A stretch of 64,000 nt of DNA from Sphingomonas hankookensis (GCF_001619955.1 NZ_LQQO01000034.1:310001-374000); one strand, 5' to 3'; shown: positions 7,945 to 17,760, numbered from the stretch's first letter. Numbers and translations: made by a program. The notes: generated from the letters alone by a model not told the origin.

Positions 7945-8601
7945 TCAGAACCGGATGCCGACGCCGGCGACGACCTGGTGGCGGTCGGTGTCGATGTCGA
8001 ACTGCGACGTCACGCTGCCGTTGCGGGCCTGGAAGTCGGCATTGTTGTAGTTCGAATAGCGATATTCGAGCTTGGCATAGGCACGGTTGCCCAGCGACTG
8101 TTCCACGCCGGCGCCCAGGCGATAGCCGTTCAGTTCGAAATTCTCGCGCGTGTCGACGCTGCCGTCGCTGGCGACGACGTTCAGCCGGGCGTTGGTGTAG
8201 CCGCCCTTGGCATAGACCAGGGTCTGCGGACCCGCCATCAGGCCGGCGCGGGCGCCGACATAGAGGTCGCGGCCGGTCTTCACGCTGCCGAAGCCGAAGA
8301 AGTTCGGGTCGGTGCGCGCGGTTTCGACCTTTCCGGTCGACCCGGTATATTCGCCCTCGACACCAATCAGGAAGTTGCTGAGCGCGAAGTCGTAGCCGGC
8401 GTCCACGCCGTACACCATGCCGTTCACGGTCTGGTTATCGCCGTCGAGATCGCTATCCTCGGTGCTGCCCGGGCGGATACCGTCATAACCGGCCAGCGCC
8501 CCGACGCGGAAACCGGTGAAGGCGGGGTTCACGTCCTGCGCGAAGGCAGGGGTCGCCAGCATCGTGCCGGCAGCGGCAAGACCAAGAATGAGGGTACGCA
8601 T
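7945..8601 (-). CDS. Outer-membrane beta-barrel protein (OmpA-like/Omp25-like porin family)
   Basis: 218 residues. A Sec signal peptide is evident (MRTLILGL... ending TPAFA-QD, cleavage near residue 22). The mature part alternates hydrophobic and polar residues in likely eight strands, for example GVDAGYDFALSNFLIGVEGEYTG and YAKLEYRYSNYN, and ends in a C-terminal Phe after VVAGVGIRF, the usual barrel-assembly signal. This matches the small OMP_b-brl porin-like family of alphaproteobacteria. No peptidoglycan-binding OmpA domain is present. Specific role unknown. It diverges from the histidine phosphatase gene. Confidence 0.88.
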   Translation of the reverse strand: MRTLILGLAAAGTMLATPAFAQDVNPAFTGFRVGALAGYDGIRPGSTEDSDLDGDNQTVNGMVYGVDAGYDFALSNFLIGVEGEYTGSTGKVETARTDPNFFGFGSVKTGRDLYVGARAGLMAGPQTLVYAKGGYTNARLNVVASDGSVDTRENFELNGYRLGAGVEQSLGNRAYAKLEYRYSNYNNADFQARNGSVTSQFDIDTDRHQVVAGVGIRF

Positions 8602-8735
8602 CGTCTAAACTCCATTATCACCGCCCATGGTCAGGGCGCGGGGGTTCAATGGACGTTTTGGCCGGGCGTTGCATGAACCTCACCTAAACAGCAAAATCCG
8701 TTGCAATTGCGCAACACCGGCTTGAAAGCAGGACC

Positions 8736-9401
8736 ATGGCAACCCAATCCCCGCCCGCTCGAAAAGGTCGCGACTTCATCGCCCGGCATGGCGAGACCGT
8801 CTATAACATCGCGCAGCGGATGCAGGGCGATCACCCCCACACCCCGTTGACCCGCGCCGGTTTCGCGCAGGCCGATGCGATGGGCGCCGCGCTGCGCGAG
8901 ATGCTGGGGGTCAGGCCCGCGATCACCTTATGGGCGTCGAGCGCGGGACGGGCGCTCCAGACGCTGGCGATCATCGCCGAACATCTGGAACTCGACTGGC
9001 ACGCGGCGCGGCGCGACGACCGGCTGGTCGAGATCGGCATGGGCGAATGGTCGGGCCGCTATTATCGCGAGCTGACCGGGGCGGATGCCGATTTCCTCGA
9101 TGTCGAGGCGCGGCTGTACCGCCGCCCCGCCCCCGGCGGCGAATGGTATGACGCAATCGCCGCGCGGGTGGCGAGCTGGGCGGCGGATACGGCGGAGGAT
9201 CCCGGCGACCGGCTGGTCATCATGCACGGCATGTCCAGCCGGGTGCTGCGCGGGGTGCTGACCGGCGCGCCGATCGACCCGCGCTTCGCCGCACCGGTCG
9301 CCGACGACCTGTCGCAAGGGTCGATCGCGCTGATCGAGGGCGGGCGCGAGAGCGTGCCGCATATCGGCCGGGGGCGGGCCTCGCTCGCCGCGCCTGCTTG
9401 A
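8736..9401 (+). CDS. Histidine phosphatase (phosphoglycerate mutase-like) family protein
   Basis: 221 residues. The catalytic RHGE motif is at residues 17-20 (His18 is the phospho-acceptor), with an acidic MGEWSGR near residue 108 and the second active-site His in VIMHGMSSR near residue 186. The second residue set fits a phosphatase of the SixA/CobC/PhoE kind more than glycolytic mutase. Substrate not assignable. The stop codon overlaps the TTG start of the next gene, so the two are coupled. The 134-base divergent gap upstream contains GTTGCAATTGCGCAAC (8700-8715), a possible operator. Confidence 0.85.
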   Translation: MATQSPPARKGRDFIARHGETVYNIAQRMQGDHPHTPLTRAGFAQADAMGAALREMLGVRPAITLWASSAGRALQTLAIIAEHLELDWHAARRDDRLVEIGMGEWSGRYYRELTGADADFLDVEARLYRRPAPGGEWYDAIAARVASWAADTAEDPGDRLVIMHGMSSRVLRGVLTGAPIDPRFAAPVADDLSQGSIALIEGGRESVPHIGRGRASLAAPA

Positions 9402-9841
9402 TCGCGCTGCTGCTGGCGGTCGCGGCACCGCAGGCGATCGGCATTCACCAGCGCTGGGGGGCGTTTCGCGATGAGGGGCCGACGCGCTGCTATGCGATCA
9501 GCCGCCCGGTGCAGGGGAAGGTCGGCGCGCCGTTCGCCAGCGTCGCGACGTGGCCGGGCGCGAGGGTGCGCGGGCAGCTGCACGTGCGGCTCAGCCGGCC
9601 CAAGGCGGCACGGGCGGGCGTCGTGCTGGCGATCGGTGAGCGGCGATTCGACCTGACCGCCGGACGGATCGATGCGTGGAGCCCCGATGTCGCCACCGAC
9701 CGCGCGATCGTCGCAGCAATGCGCGGCGGGCGTTCGATGAGCATCGAGAGCGTGGCCGCGAATGGGGCGGCATTCGTCGATGTCTATGCGCTGTCGGGCG
9801 CGGCAACCGCGATCGATGCGGCGGCGCTGGCGTGTTTGTAG
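9398..9841 (+). CDS. Hypothetical exported protein, weakly IalB-like
   Basis: 147 residues read from a TTG start that overlaps the previous stop (TTGA). The first residues MIALLLAVAAPQAIG form a short hydrophobic signal-like segment. WGAFRDEGPTRCYAISRPV recalls the start of the invasion-associated locus B (IalB)-like family, but the rest is poorly conserved to the eye and only two cysteines are present. Function unknown. The position between the phosphatase gene and rlmN on the same strand suggests co-transcription with the former; a paired palindrome separates it from rlmN. Confidence 0.65.
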   Translation: MIALLLAVAAPQAIGIHQRWGAFRDEGPTRCYAISRPVQGKVGAPFASVATWPGARVRGQLHVRLSRPKAARAGVVLAIGERRFDLTAGRIDAWSPDVATDRAIVAAMRGGRSMSIESVAANGAAFVDVYALSGAATAIDAAALACL

Positions 9842-9860
9842 GCTGACTGCCGCCCCGGTT

Positions 9861-9956
9861 CGTCATTCCCGCGAAGGCGGGAATCCATTGCCGCCGACGT
9901 TCGCGCTAAAGCCGCTACCGCTGCGTATATGGATCCCCGCCTGCGCGGGGATGACG
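9861..9956. repeat. Paired extragenic palindrome (family A)
   Basis: Facing hairpins CGTCATTCCCGC...GCGGGAATCC and GGATCCCCGC...GCGGGGATGACG separated by about 40 bases, ahead of rlmN. The rlmN reading frame stays open into this unit, which is why an upstream start there should be disregarded. Confidence 0.85.
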
Positions 9957-10018
9957 GGTGGCGGAGCGGGTCTTACCCACCAGTGGAAATCCCACCCCAA
10001 ATCGGCTATATCGCGTGC

Positions 10019-11215
10019 ATGCTGACAGTCTCGACGCCGCCCATGCCGATTCCCGGCCATGTCGATCCCGTGCCCGTGCCGCGCGGCCTTGCGCCGCGTC
10101 CCGATGGCCGCACCGACCTGGTCGGGCTGTCCAAGGCAGAGATTCGCGCCGCGCTGGAGGCGGCCGGCTTCGATGCGCGTCAGGCGAAGCTGCGCGCCAA
10201 GCAGCTGTGGCACTGGATCTACAATCGCGGCGCGACCGAATTCGCGGCGATGACCGACATCGCCAAGGCGCAGCATCCGGTGCTGGACAAGCATTTCGTC
10301 ATCGGCCGGCCGGACGTGAAGGAAGCGCATGTGTCGACCGACGGCACGCGCAAATGGCTGCTGACCTCGCCCGACGGGCAGGATTACGAGATGGTGTTCA
10401 TCCCCGATGCCGATCGCGGGACGTTGTGCGTGTCCAGCCAGGTCGGCTGCACGCTCAACTGCACCTTCTGCCACACCGGCACGATGCGCCTCGTCCGCAA
10501 CCTGACCGCGGGCGAAATTGTCGGACAGGTGATGCTCGCGCGCGATTCGCTGGGCGAATGGCCGAGCCAGCCCGAGGGGCGGATGCTGACCAACATCGTG
10601 ATGATGGGCATGGGCGAGCCGCTGTATAACTTCGATTCGGTGCGCGACGCGCTGGGCGTCGTGATGGACGGCGACGGGCTTGCCCTGTCGAAGCGGCGGA
10701 TCACGCTCAGCACGTCGGGCGTGGTGCCGATGATGGCGCGCGCGGGCGAGGAGATCGGCGTGAACCTTGCCGTCTCGCTGCACGCGGTGACCAAGGAAGT
10801 CCGCGACGAGATCGTCCCGCTTAACCGCAAATACGGCATCGACGAGCTGTTGCAGGCGTGCGCCGACTATCCCGGCGCCAACAATGCCCGGCGCATCACC
10901 TTCGAATATGTGATGCTGAAGGACAAGAACGACAGCGACGACGATGCGCGCGAACTGGTGCGGCTGCTGCGCAAATACCAGCTGCCGGCCAAGGTCAATC
11001 TGATCCCGTTCAACCCGTGGCCGGGCGCGCCCTATGAATGCTCGACGCCCGACCGCATCCGCGCGTTCAGCGACATCGTGTTCGAAGGCGGCATCTCCGC
11101 CCCCGTCCGCCGCACGCGCGGGCAGGATATCGGCGCGGCCTGCGGCCAGTTGAAGACGGCGGCGGAAAAGAAGAGCCGGGCGGAGCGCGACCGTGAGGCG
11201 GCGGAAGCGGCGTGA
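10019..11215 (+). CDS. rlmN: Dual-specificity rRNA/tRNA adenine C2-methyltransferase RlmN
   Basis: 398-residue radical-SAM enzyme. The [4Fe-4S] ligands are Cys144, Cys148 and Cys151 in [12 protein letters not shown]. The two methyl-transfer cysteines expected in RlmN are present as the RGTLC-type and AACGQL segments. It methylates C2 of A2503 in 23S rRNA and A37 in some tRNAs. The start at 10019 is preferred: the 30 upstream codons are read through a palindromic repeat. A hairpin GGTGACC...GGTCACC follows the stop at about 11230-11258 but lacks a U-run. Confidence 0.95.
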   Translation: MLTVSTPPMPIPGHVDPVPVPRGLAPRPDGRTDLVGLSKAEIRAALEAAGFDARQAKLRAKQLWHWIYNRGATEFAAMTDIAKAQHPVLDKHFVIGRPDVKEAHVSTDGTRKWLLTSPDGQDYEMVFIPDADRGTLCVSSQVGCTLNCTFCHTGTMRLVRNLTAGEIVGQVMLARDSLGEWPSQPEGRMLTNIVMMGMGEPLYNFDSVRDALGVVMDGDGLALSKRRITLSTSGVVPMMARAGEEIGVNLAVSLHAVTKEVRDEIVPLNRKYGIDELLQACADYPGANNARRITFEYVMLKDKNDSDDDARELVRLLRKYQLPAKVNLIPFNPWPGAPYECSTPDRIRAFSDIVFEGGISAPVRRTRGQDIGAACGQLKTAAEKKSRAERDREAAEAA

Positions 11216-11269
11216 AAGCCGGGTTGTCGGTGACCGCCCGTCGCGGCGCGGGTCACCGGCATCCTCCCC

Positions 11270-11758
11270 TCAGCCGCACGCTGCTCCATCGCGCAAGCGG
11301 ACGTACACGATGAACCTGCTATCCGACGCGTAAAGGCTGAACCGGCCACCATAGTCGGCCGGAGTATGCAGGCGTCGGGGATCATCGGAATCACCCGTCA
11401 GCAACGGCCAGAAATAGCCACCGCCCCGCTGTTGTGCGAAGACATAGGTGCCGGCCGGGGAAGGTTGCGGTAGAAGGGCTGGGCGCACGGTCAGTCGATA
11501 GCCTTGCTTTGCCGGTTCCGCGACGTATCGCAGGCTACGCCCGGTGCCATCCAGGATACGGATACGATCCCGATCGACCATGAGCGGAGGGGCGCCGTTG
11601 GCGACATAGCATCCCCAAACCTGCCTTTGATCGATCGGGTCCGGCCGTAGAAAGATCATTCCGATCAGGAACAGGACGAACAGCGGGCCGATCATGATCC
11701 CAAGCCCGATGATGCGGGCTTTGAGAGGCACCTGATGAAACGGCCACCGGCGCTGCAT
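11270..11758 (-). CDS. Hypothetical protein with one membrane anchor
   Basis: 162 residues from the ATG at 11758, which follows GAGCGAGGTCGCTTG; an alternative ATG at 11833 would add 25 residues. A single strong hydrophobic helix lies near residues 16-37 (IIGLGIMIGPLFVLFLIGMIF); the rest is polar, rich in Arg and aromatic residues, probably periplasmic, and ends with a lone Cys-Gly. No family is recognised. Base composition is less GC-rich than its neighbours, which may indicate recent acquisition. It lies alone, facing rlmN and diverging from a TauE/SafE gene. Confidence 0.6.
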   Translation of the reverse strand: MQRRWPFHQVPLKARIIGLGIMIGPLFVLFLIGMIFLRPDPIDQRQVWGCYVANGAPPLMVDRDRIRILDGTGRSLRYVAEPAKQGYRLTVRPALLPQPSPAGTYVFAQQRGGGYFWPLLTGDSDDPRRLHTPADYGGRFSLYASDSRFIVYVRLRDGAACG

Positions 11759-11970
11759 CAAGCGACCTCGCTCGGCGATGATATCCGTCGAACCATCAGC
11801 GGACGGACAAACGGCCTTGCTTGGTGACGACATGCGCCGCCTGTCCTGCGGGTGGTGACGCCGTTCTCCGGCAAATACGGCAAGGCATCCACCAAATCGC
11901 TCTACTGCATCGGTCCGGCCACGGCCACCGCCCCCTCGACAGCGCCGCGGCGATAGTATCTAGCGCGACC

Positions 11971-12729
11971 ATGCTCGATGCGACTTCCCTTGCCCTTGCC
12001 GCTGGCGCCGGCGTGCTCGGCGGTGCGATGAACGCGCTGGCCGGGGGCGGGACGTTCGCGACGATGCCCGCGCTGATCGCGTTGGGGTTGCCCGGATCGG
12101 TCGCCAACGCGACCTCCAACGTCGCGTTGCAGCCGGGTGCGATCGCCAGCGCCTGGGCCTATCGCCGGGGGCTGGGGCCGCTGGGCGGGATACCGATCCG
12201 GGTGTTGGCGACCATCACCTTCGTCTCCGGCCTGCTCGGCAGCCTGTTGCTGGTGTGGACGCCCAGCACGTTGTTCGACGTGATCGTGCCGTGGCTGCTC
12301 CTCCTCGCCTTCCTCGCCATCGCGTTCGGGCGGCGGGCGGCGGACTGGTTGCACGACCGCGTCGCGATCGGGCCGACGACGCTGGTCGTGGCGCAGGTGT
12401 TGCTCGGGATTTACGGCGGCTATTTCGGCGGTGGCGTCGGCATGATGGTCAGCGCGACCTATGGCCTGCTCGCCGGGCAGAGCGTGAAGTCGATGGCCGC
12501 GCCGCGCACGCTGATGCTCGCCACCGCCAACAGCGCGGCGGCGATCGTGTTCGTCGCGACCGGCATGGTGGTGTGGGCGGCGTGCGTGCCGATGATCCTC
12601 GGCGGCATCCTCGGCGGGTGGCTGGGCGCGAAGGTCGGCGCGCGGCTGACGCCCGGCCAGATTCGCGCGTGGACCTTGCTGGTGACGTTCAGCGTGACGG
12701 TCGTGTTCTTCGTGCGCGCGTACGGATAG
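11971..12729 (+). CDS. TauE/SafE (TSUP) family membrane exporter
   Basis: 252 residues, about eight membrane helices, inner membrane. Both halves of the TSUP fold are visible: GVLGGAMNALAGGGTFATMPALI at the start and YGGYFGGGVGMMVSATYGLL in the second half. Members move sulfite, sulfoacetate or other organosulfur anions; the substrate here is unknown. The ATG at 11971 begins the family N-terminus; the open frame extends 50 codons upstream without similarity. A second TSUP gene lies at 36876-37649. Confidence 0.88.
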   Translation: MLDATSLALAAGAGVLGGAMNALAGGGTFATMPALIALGLPGSVANATSNVALQPGAIASAWAYRRGLGPLGGIPIRVLATITFVSGLLGSLLLVWTPSTLFDVIVPWLLLLAFLAIAFGRRAADWLHDRVAIGPTTLVVAQVLLGIYGGYFGGGVGMMVSATYGLLAGQSVKSMAAPRTLMLATANSAAAIVFVATGMVVWAACVPMILGGILGGWLGAKVGARLTPGQIRAWTLLVTFSVTVVFFVRAYG

Positions 12730-12795
12730 CAGCCGGCCTGCGTACCGCCCCTCCACCATGCTGCGCGCGATCCCTCTGCCCGTGCCCGGGAGGAT

Positions 12796-13401
12796 TCAGC
12801 CCGGCCGCCGCATGTCGAAGCGGTCGCCAAGCTCGAAATAGTCCCCCGCCCCGCCGCCGCGCAGGATCGGGCGCGCACGTTCGGTGCGATAGATGCCGTC
12901 CTCCAGCAGCGCCGGGTCGATATGGACCTGCACCACCTCGCCCAGCACCAGCCAGGTATCGATGTCGCCGCCATGGCTGTTGGTCAGGCGGACGATCTGC
13001 GTCGTGCGGCATTCGAACTGGACCGGCGATCCCGCGACGCGTGGTGGCGCGACGACGATCGAGGGCAGCGTGTCGAGGCCGGCGAGCGCGAACTCGTCCG
13101 CTTCGGTCATCGCCGAGGTGGCGTTCATCGCCTCTGCTTGGTGCCGGGTCGCGAGGTTCCACACGAACTCTTGCATATCGCGGGCATTGGCCAGCGTGTC
13201 CTTGGCCCCGGTCGAGGCGAAGCCGATGATCGGCGGGCGATAGTTGAATGCGTTGAAGAAACTGTAGGGGGCGAGATTGCGTTTCCCTTGCCTCGAACAC
13301 GTCGCGATCCAGCCGATCGGCCGCGGGGCGACGATCGCGTTGAACGGATCATGCGGCAGGCGATGGCCCTCCGCCGGGGCATAGGAGTGAAAGTCGGTCA
13401 T
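12796..13401 (-). CDS. Flavin reductase family protein (FMN-binding split barrel)
   Basis: 201 residues. PFNAIVAPRPIGWIATCS, APYSFFNAFNYRPPIIGFAS and KDTLANARD form the flavin-binding core typical of the DIM6/NTAB flavin reductase-like family. These proteins bind FMN and either reduce it for a partner oxygenase or act on their own; no oxygenase is adjacent, so the partner is unknown. The ATG at 13401 is the natural family start. It diverges from the cytochrome b gene with 78 bases between. Confidence 0.87.
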   Translation of the reverse strand: MTDFHSYAPAEGHRLPHDPFNAIVAPRPIGWIATCSRQGKRNLAPYSFFNAFNYRPPIIGFASTGAKDTLANARDMQEFVWNLATRHQAEAMNATSAMTEADEFALAGLDTLPSIVVAPPRVAGSPVQFECRTTQIVRLTNSHGGDIDTWLVLGEVVQVHIDPALLEDGIYRTERARPILRGGGAGDYFELGDRFDMRRPG

Positions 13402-13479
13402 GGCGGTTCCCAACGCACGATCCGGACGCAGGGTGCAACGCCCTTTCGCCGTGCCCCGCTCGCGGCATAGGATGCCGGC

Positions 13480-14172
13480 ATGACGACGCGAACGATCCAC
13501 CGCCATGCGCTCGCCACCCGGTTGTGGCACTGGGTCAATGCGGTCGCGGTGATCATCCTGATCGGCAGCGGGCTGATGATCCTGAACGCGCATCCCCGGC
13601 TCTATTGGGGGCGCTATGGCGCGAATTTCGACCGGGCATGGCTGACGTTCGACCGGTTTCCGGGGTGGGTGACGATCCCGCAGACCTACAACCTCGCGCT
13701 CGCCCGCAACTGGCACCTGACCTTTGCGCTGGTGCTCGGCTTCGGGCTGCTGGCCTATATGATCGCCAGCCTGAGCAACCGCCATTTCCAGCGCGATCTG
13801 GCGCTCAGGCGGGGTGAATTGTCGCGGCGGCACCTGCTGGCCGATATCCGCGCGCATCTCGCCTTCCGCTTCCACGATCCGGAGGCGCCGGGCGATTACA
13901 ATGTGTTGCAGAAGCTGAGCTATGTGCTGGTGATCTTCGGCCTGCTGCCGCTGGTGATCCTGACCGGCATCGCCATGTCGCCGGGGCTGAACGCGGCATT
14001 TCCGTGGGTGCTGGAGCTGCTGGGCGGGCGGCAGTCGTCACGGTCGATCCATTTCCTCGCGGCCAGCGGCATCACGCTGTTCGTCATCGTCCATCTGGTG
14101 CTGGTGATCCTTGCCGGCGCGTTCAACGAGGTGCGATCGATGATCACCGGGCGCTGGCGGATGCCCGAATGA
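13480..14172 (+). CDS. Cytochrome b/b561-type membrane subunit
   Basis: 230 residues with about four membrane helices and haem-ligand-type histidines (HRHALATRLWHWVNA at the N-terminus, NWHLTFALVLGF near residue 77, SIHFLAAS and VIVHLVLV near the C-terminus). This fits the di-haem cytochrome b/b6 subunits that pass electrons between quinone and a periplasmic oxidoreductase. Its stop overlaps the start of the molybdopterin enzyme by 4 bases (ATGA), so the two are translated together and probably form one membrane complex. Confidence 0.87.
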   Translation: MTTRTIHRHALATRLWHWVNAVAVIILIGSGLMILNAHPRLYWGRYGANFDRAWLTFDRFPGWVTIPQTYNLALARNWHLTFALVLGFGLLAYMIASLSNRHFQRDLALRRGELSRRHLLADIRAHLAFRFHDPEAPGDYNVLQKLSYVLVIFGLLPLVILTGIAMSPGLNAAFPWVLELLGGRQSSRSIHFLAASGITLFVIVHLVLVILAGAFNEVRSMITGRWRMPE

Positions 14173-14921
14173 GCCGGCTGATCTCCCGCCGTTCGGCGCT
14201 GGTGGTCGGGGCCGGCGGACTGGTCGCGGCGTGCGACCGGGTGGCACAGCTGCCGACGGCGCAAAGCGTGCTGGGCGGAGCGGAGGATGTCCATCGCGGC
14301 CTGCAGCGCGCGATCACCGCGCGCGACGCGCTGGCGGTCGAATATCGGCCCGATCAACGCTCGCCGATCTTTCGCGCCAACGGCACCAACAACCCCAATA
14401 CGCCCGACTATAACGCGCACGCCGCGAACCGCTTCGCCGACTGGCGCGTGACGATCGACGGGCTGGTCGCCCGGCCGCTGTCGTTGCGACTCGACCAGAT
14501 CCGGTCGATGCCGTCGCGGCAACAAATTACCCGACACGATTGCGTCGAAGGCTGGAGCGCCATCGGCAAATGGACCGGCCCAAGGCTGTCGCGGCTGCTC
14601 GATCTGGCGGGGTTGCGGCCCGATGCTCGCTATCTGGTGTTCCACTGCGCCGATGCGATCGGCGGGCGACCCTATTACGAATCGATCGATCTGGTCGATG
14701 CCTTCCACCCGCAGACGATCCTGGCGTGGGCGTTGAACGACCGGCTGCTGGGGGTGCCGAACGGCGCGCCGCTGAGGCTCAGGGTTGAACGACAGCTGGG
14801 GTATAAGCACGCAAAGTATGTGCAGCGGATCGAGGCGGTCGCGTCGCTGGGTGGGATCGCCGGGGGCAAAGGCGGCTTCTGGGAGGATGTCGCGGGTTAT
14901 GATTGGTATGCGGGGATTTAG
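14169..14921 (+). CDS. Molybdopterin-dependent oxidoreductase, sulfite oxidase fold
   Basis: 250 residues. The N-terminus SRLISRRSALVVGAGGLVAAC has a twin-arginine pair and a lipobox-like LVAAC, so it is likely exported folded by Tat and possibly lipid-anchored. The molybdenum-ligand cysteine sits in RHDCVEGWSAIGKWTG, followed by the AWALND/LPNGAPLRLR-type segments of the sulfite-oxidase family. The substrate is unknown. It is shorter than MsrP and lacks a fused haem domain; electrons would go to the coupled cytochrome b upstream. Confidence 0.87.
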   Translation: MSRLISRRSALVVGAGGLVAACDRVAQLPTAQSVLGGAEDVHRGLQRAITARDALAVEYRPDQRSPIFRANGTNNPNTPDYNAHAANRFADWRVTIDGLVARPLSLRLDQIRSMPSRQQITRHDCVEGWSAIGKWTGPRLSRLLDLAGLRPDARYLVFHCADAIGGRPYYESIDLVDAFHPQTILAWALNDRLLGVPNGAPLRLRVERQLGYKHAKYVQRIEAVASLGGIAGGKGGFWEDVAGYDWYAGI

Positions 14922-14937
14922 GTAGAAGAAGGCTGGT

Positions 14938-15134
14938 TCACGCGAAGGCGCGGAGACGCGGAGGGGTCGCACTCGGGGTGACGGCATACCGCGCCAGCCG
15001 CCTTATTGCATGTTAAAGCGAGCGAGCCGGTCTCCTGATCCCGCCGGCGTTTCCCGGTGCGGGCCCCCTCTGCGCCTCCGCGTCTCTGCGCGAAATACTT
15101 CCTTCTTCTCCGCGTCTTCGCGCCTTCGCGTGAA
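14938..15134. repeat. Long-range inverted repeat (family F)
   Basis: Arms 14938-14964 and 15108-15134 match at 26 of 27 positions (arm start TTCACGCGAAGGCGCGGAG). A related but distinct pair is at 56391-56555. The 390-base gap between the oxidoreductase and pnp holds this unit and a family A pair (15160-15239); no gene is seen in it. Confidence 0.75.
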
Positions 15135-15159
15135 ACCGATCTTCTTCTCCATTCGAGAG

Positions 15160-15239
15160 AGACCCCAGCCTGCGCTGAGGTGACGTTTGGGCTGGGGGGC
15201 GGTGTGTCGCTCTGGACCCCCGCCTGCGCGGGGATACGC
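15160..15239. repeat. Paired extragenic palindrome (family A, degenerate)
   Basis: GACCCCAGCC...GCTGAGGTGAC followed by GGACCCCCGC...GCGGGGATAC. One hairpin is imperfect compared with the other copies in the window. It lies between family F and the pnp terminator. Confidence 0.65.
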
Positions 15240-15255
15240 CTACGGAGCGCGTACG

Positions 15256-15287
15256 AAAAAGGGGCCCGCGTCGCCGCGAGCCCCCTT
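15256..15287 (-). terminator. Intrinsic terminator of pnp
   Basis: On the minus strand a GC-rich stem (GGGGCTCGCG pairing with CGCGGGCCCC, GCGA loop, one bulged G) is followed by five U residues, 25 bases after the pnp stop. This is a standard intrinsic terminator for the pnp end of the operon. Confidence 0.85.
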
Positions 15288-15312
15288 CCCTGTACGCCGA
15301 AGCGTAGGCCGA

Positions 15313-17637
15313 TCAGTTGTCGGTGATGAACGACGGCAGGCCGGCGTTGCCGCCGTCTTCCTTCGATTCCTCACGACGCGGACGGTCGCCACGGTCGCGG
15401 CGCGGGCCTCGGTCGCCGCCGTCACGACGGGGGCCACGATCGCCACGGTCGCCGCCGTCCCGCGGACCACGGTCGCCACGCGGGCCACGGTCCGAACGCT
15501 CACGCGGTTCGCGCGCCGGGCGGGTGTCTTCCAGCTCGGCACCGGTTTCCTGATCGACGACGCGCATCGACAGGCGCACCTTGCCGCGCGGATCGACTTC
15601 GAGGACCTTGACCTTCACTTCCTGCCCTTCGGACAGGACGTCGGCGACCTTCTCGACCCGCTCGTTGCGGATTTCGGAGACGTGGACGAGGCCGTCCTTG
15701 CCGCCCATGAAGTTCACGAAGGCGCCGAAATCGACAAGGTTGACGACCTTGCCGTTGTAGATCTTGCCGACCTCGGCCTCTTCGACCAGGCCCTTGATCC
15801 AGTTGACGGCGGCTTCGATCTGCGCCGGATCGGACGACGACACCTTGATGACGCCCTCGTCGTCGATGTCGACCTTGGCACCCGTGGTGGCGACGATCTC
15901 GCGGATCACCTTGCCGCCGGTGCCGATGACTTCGCGAATTTTCGACTTGTCGATGGTGAAGGTTTCGATGCGCGGCGCGTGCGCCGACAGCTCGGTGCGG
16001 GTCTCGCCCAGCGCCTTGGCCATTTCGCCGAGGATGTGGGCGCGGCCTTCATTGGCCTGGGCCAGCGCGACCTTCATGATCTCTTCGGTGATGCCGGCGA
16101 TCTTGATGTCCATCTGCAGCGAGGTGATCCCCTCGCTGGTGCCCGCCACCTTGAAATCCATGTCGCCGAGGTGATCCTCGTCGCCCAGGATGTCGCTGAT
16201 GACCGCGTAATCCTTGCCTTCGAGGATCAGGCCCATGGCGATGCCCGACACCGGACGCTTCAGCGGCACGCCCGCGTCCATCATCGACAGCGAACCGCCG
16301 CACACCGTTGCCATCGACGACGAGCCGTTCGACTCGGTGATGTCCGACAGGACGCGGATGGTGTAGGGGAACTCGTCCTTCGACGGCAGGACCGGGTTCA
16401 GCGCGCGCCACGCCAGCTTGCCATGGCCGACTTCGCGGCGGCCCGGCGCACCGAAACGACCGACTTCACCGACCGAATAAGGCGGGAAGTTGTAGTGCAG
16501 CATGAAGCGTTCGTAGTGCAGGCCGTTCAGCCCGTCGATCATCTGCTCGGCGTCCTTGGTGCCCAAGGTCGTGGTGCAGATCGCCTGCGTCTCGCCACGG
16601 GTGAACAGCGCCGAGCCGTGCGCACGCGGCAGGAAGTGGACCATCGCCTCGATCGGGCGGACCGTCTTCGTATCGCGACCGTCGATGCGGCGGCCGTCCT
16701 TTAGGATGGCGGTGCGGACGATCTCGGCTTCCAGCTTCTTCACGAGCTTCAAGGTGCCGAGATACTGGGCCGGATCGCTTTCCTTGAGGTCGGCGAAGGC
16801 GTCGCGCGCCTTGGTCCGCGCCTCGTTGATCGCGTTCTGGCGGGCCTGCTTGTCGGTCAGCTTGTAGGCGGCAGTCAGGTCCTTGCCGATCAGCGACTTC
16901 AGCTTCTTCTTGGCGGCCGACTGGTCGGCGACCGGCGCCAGTTCCCACGGGTCCTTGGCGGCCTGTTCGGCGAGGTCGATGATGCAGTCGACGATCTTCT
17001 TCGACGCTTCGTGCGCGAACACGACGGCGTCCAGCATGACCTCTTCCGACAGCTCCTTGGCTTCGGATTCGACCATCATCACCGCGTCGCCGGTGGCGGC
17101 GACGACCAGGTCGAGATCGCCTTCCTTCACCTGATCCAGCGTCGGGTTCAGGATATATTCGCCATTCTGATAGCCGACGCGCGCCGCGCCGATCGGGCCC
17201 ATGAACGGCACGCCCGAAATGGTCAGCGCGGCGGACGCGGCGATCATCGCGACGATGTCCGGCTCGTTCTCGCCGTCATAGCTCAGCACCTGGGCGATGA
17301 CGTTGATTTCGTTGTAGAAGCCTTCGGGGAACAGCGGGCGGATCGGACGGTCGATCAGGCGGCTGACCAGCGTTTCCTTTTCGGTGGCACCGCGTTCGCG
17401 CTTGAAGAAGCCGCCGGGGATGCGGCCCGCAGCCGAATACTTCTCCTGATAGTGGACGGTCAGCGGGAAGAAGTCTTGGCCTTCCTTGACCGAGCGTGCG
17501 GCGGTAACCGCGCACAGCACCACGGTTTCGCCGAGCGTCGCGATGACCGCGCCGTCGGCCTGGCGGGCGACACGGCCCGTTTCGAGGGTCAGCGTCTTGC
17601 CGCCCAGGTCCATGGTGCTTTTCTTGATATCGAACAT
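15313..17637 (-). CDS. pnp: Polyribonucleotide nucleotidyltransferase (PNPase)
   Basis: 774 residues: two RNase PH domains, KH (IRDVIGTGG-type [15 protein letters not shown] near residue 560) and S1 ([19 protein letters not shown] near residue 625). The trimer degrades RNA 3' to 5' with phosphate and helps form the degradosome. After the S1 domain comes an unusual tail of about 70 residues rich in Arg, Gly and Asp (repeats of RGDRGPR and DGGDRG). The ATG at 17637 is the family start ([21 protein letters not shown]). It is last in the operon after rpsO, with its own terminator. Confidence 0.96.
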   Translation of the reverse strand: MFDIKKSTMDLGGKTLTLETGRVARQADGAVIATLGETVVLCAVTAARSVKEGQDFFPLTVHYQEKYSAAGRIPGGFFKRERGATEKETLVSRLIDRPIRPLFPEGFYNEINVIAQVLSYDGENEPDIVAMIAASAALTISGVPFMGPIGAARVGYQNGEYILNPTLDQVKEGDLDLVVAATGDAVMMVESEAKELSEEVMLDAVVFAHEASKKIVDCIIDLAEQAAKDPWELAPVADQSAAKKKLKSLIGKDLTAAYKLTDKQARQNAINEARTKARDAFADLKESDPAQYLGTLKLVKKLEAEIVRTAILKDGRRIDGRDTKTVRPIEAMVHFLPRAHGSALFTRGETQAICTTTLGTKDAEQMIDGLNGLHYERFMLHYNFPPYSVGEVGRFGAPGRREVGHGKLAWRALNPVLPSKDEFPYTIRVLSDITESNGSSSMATVCGGSLSMMDAGVPLKRPVSGIAMGLILEGKDYAVISDILGDEDHLGDMDFKVAGTSEGITSLQMDIKIAGITEEIMKVALAQANEGRAHILGEMAKALGETRTELSAHAPRIETFTIDKSKIREVIGTGGKVIREIVATTGAKVDIDDEGVIKVSSSDPAQIEAAVNWIKGLVEEAEVGKIYNGKVVNLVDFGAFVNFMGGKDGLVHVSEIRNERVEKVADVLSEGQEVKVKVLEVDPRGKVRLSMRVVDQETGAELEDTRPAREPRERSDRGPRGDRGPRDGGDRGDRGPRRDGGDRGPRRDRGDRPRREESKEDGGNAGLPSFITDN

Positions 17638-17760
17638 TGCGTTTCCTTCGCGTCCGGCGGCCCTATGCACGCCGGGGCAGCTTGCAGATCAATGCCTGCG
17701 GAGTGAGCCGGTTCGGCTCGGACGGCGCTACCGAATTGTAGCGCGGTCTTATCGGTTTTC

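Noticed and set aside
12760..12795. Possible fragment of the truB-type palindrome after the TauE/SafE gene
   Set aside because: Only about 20 bases (GCCCGTGCCCGGGAGGATT) resemble one end of it; too short to call.
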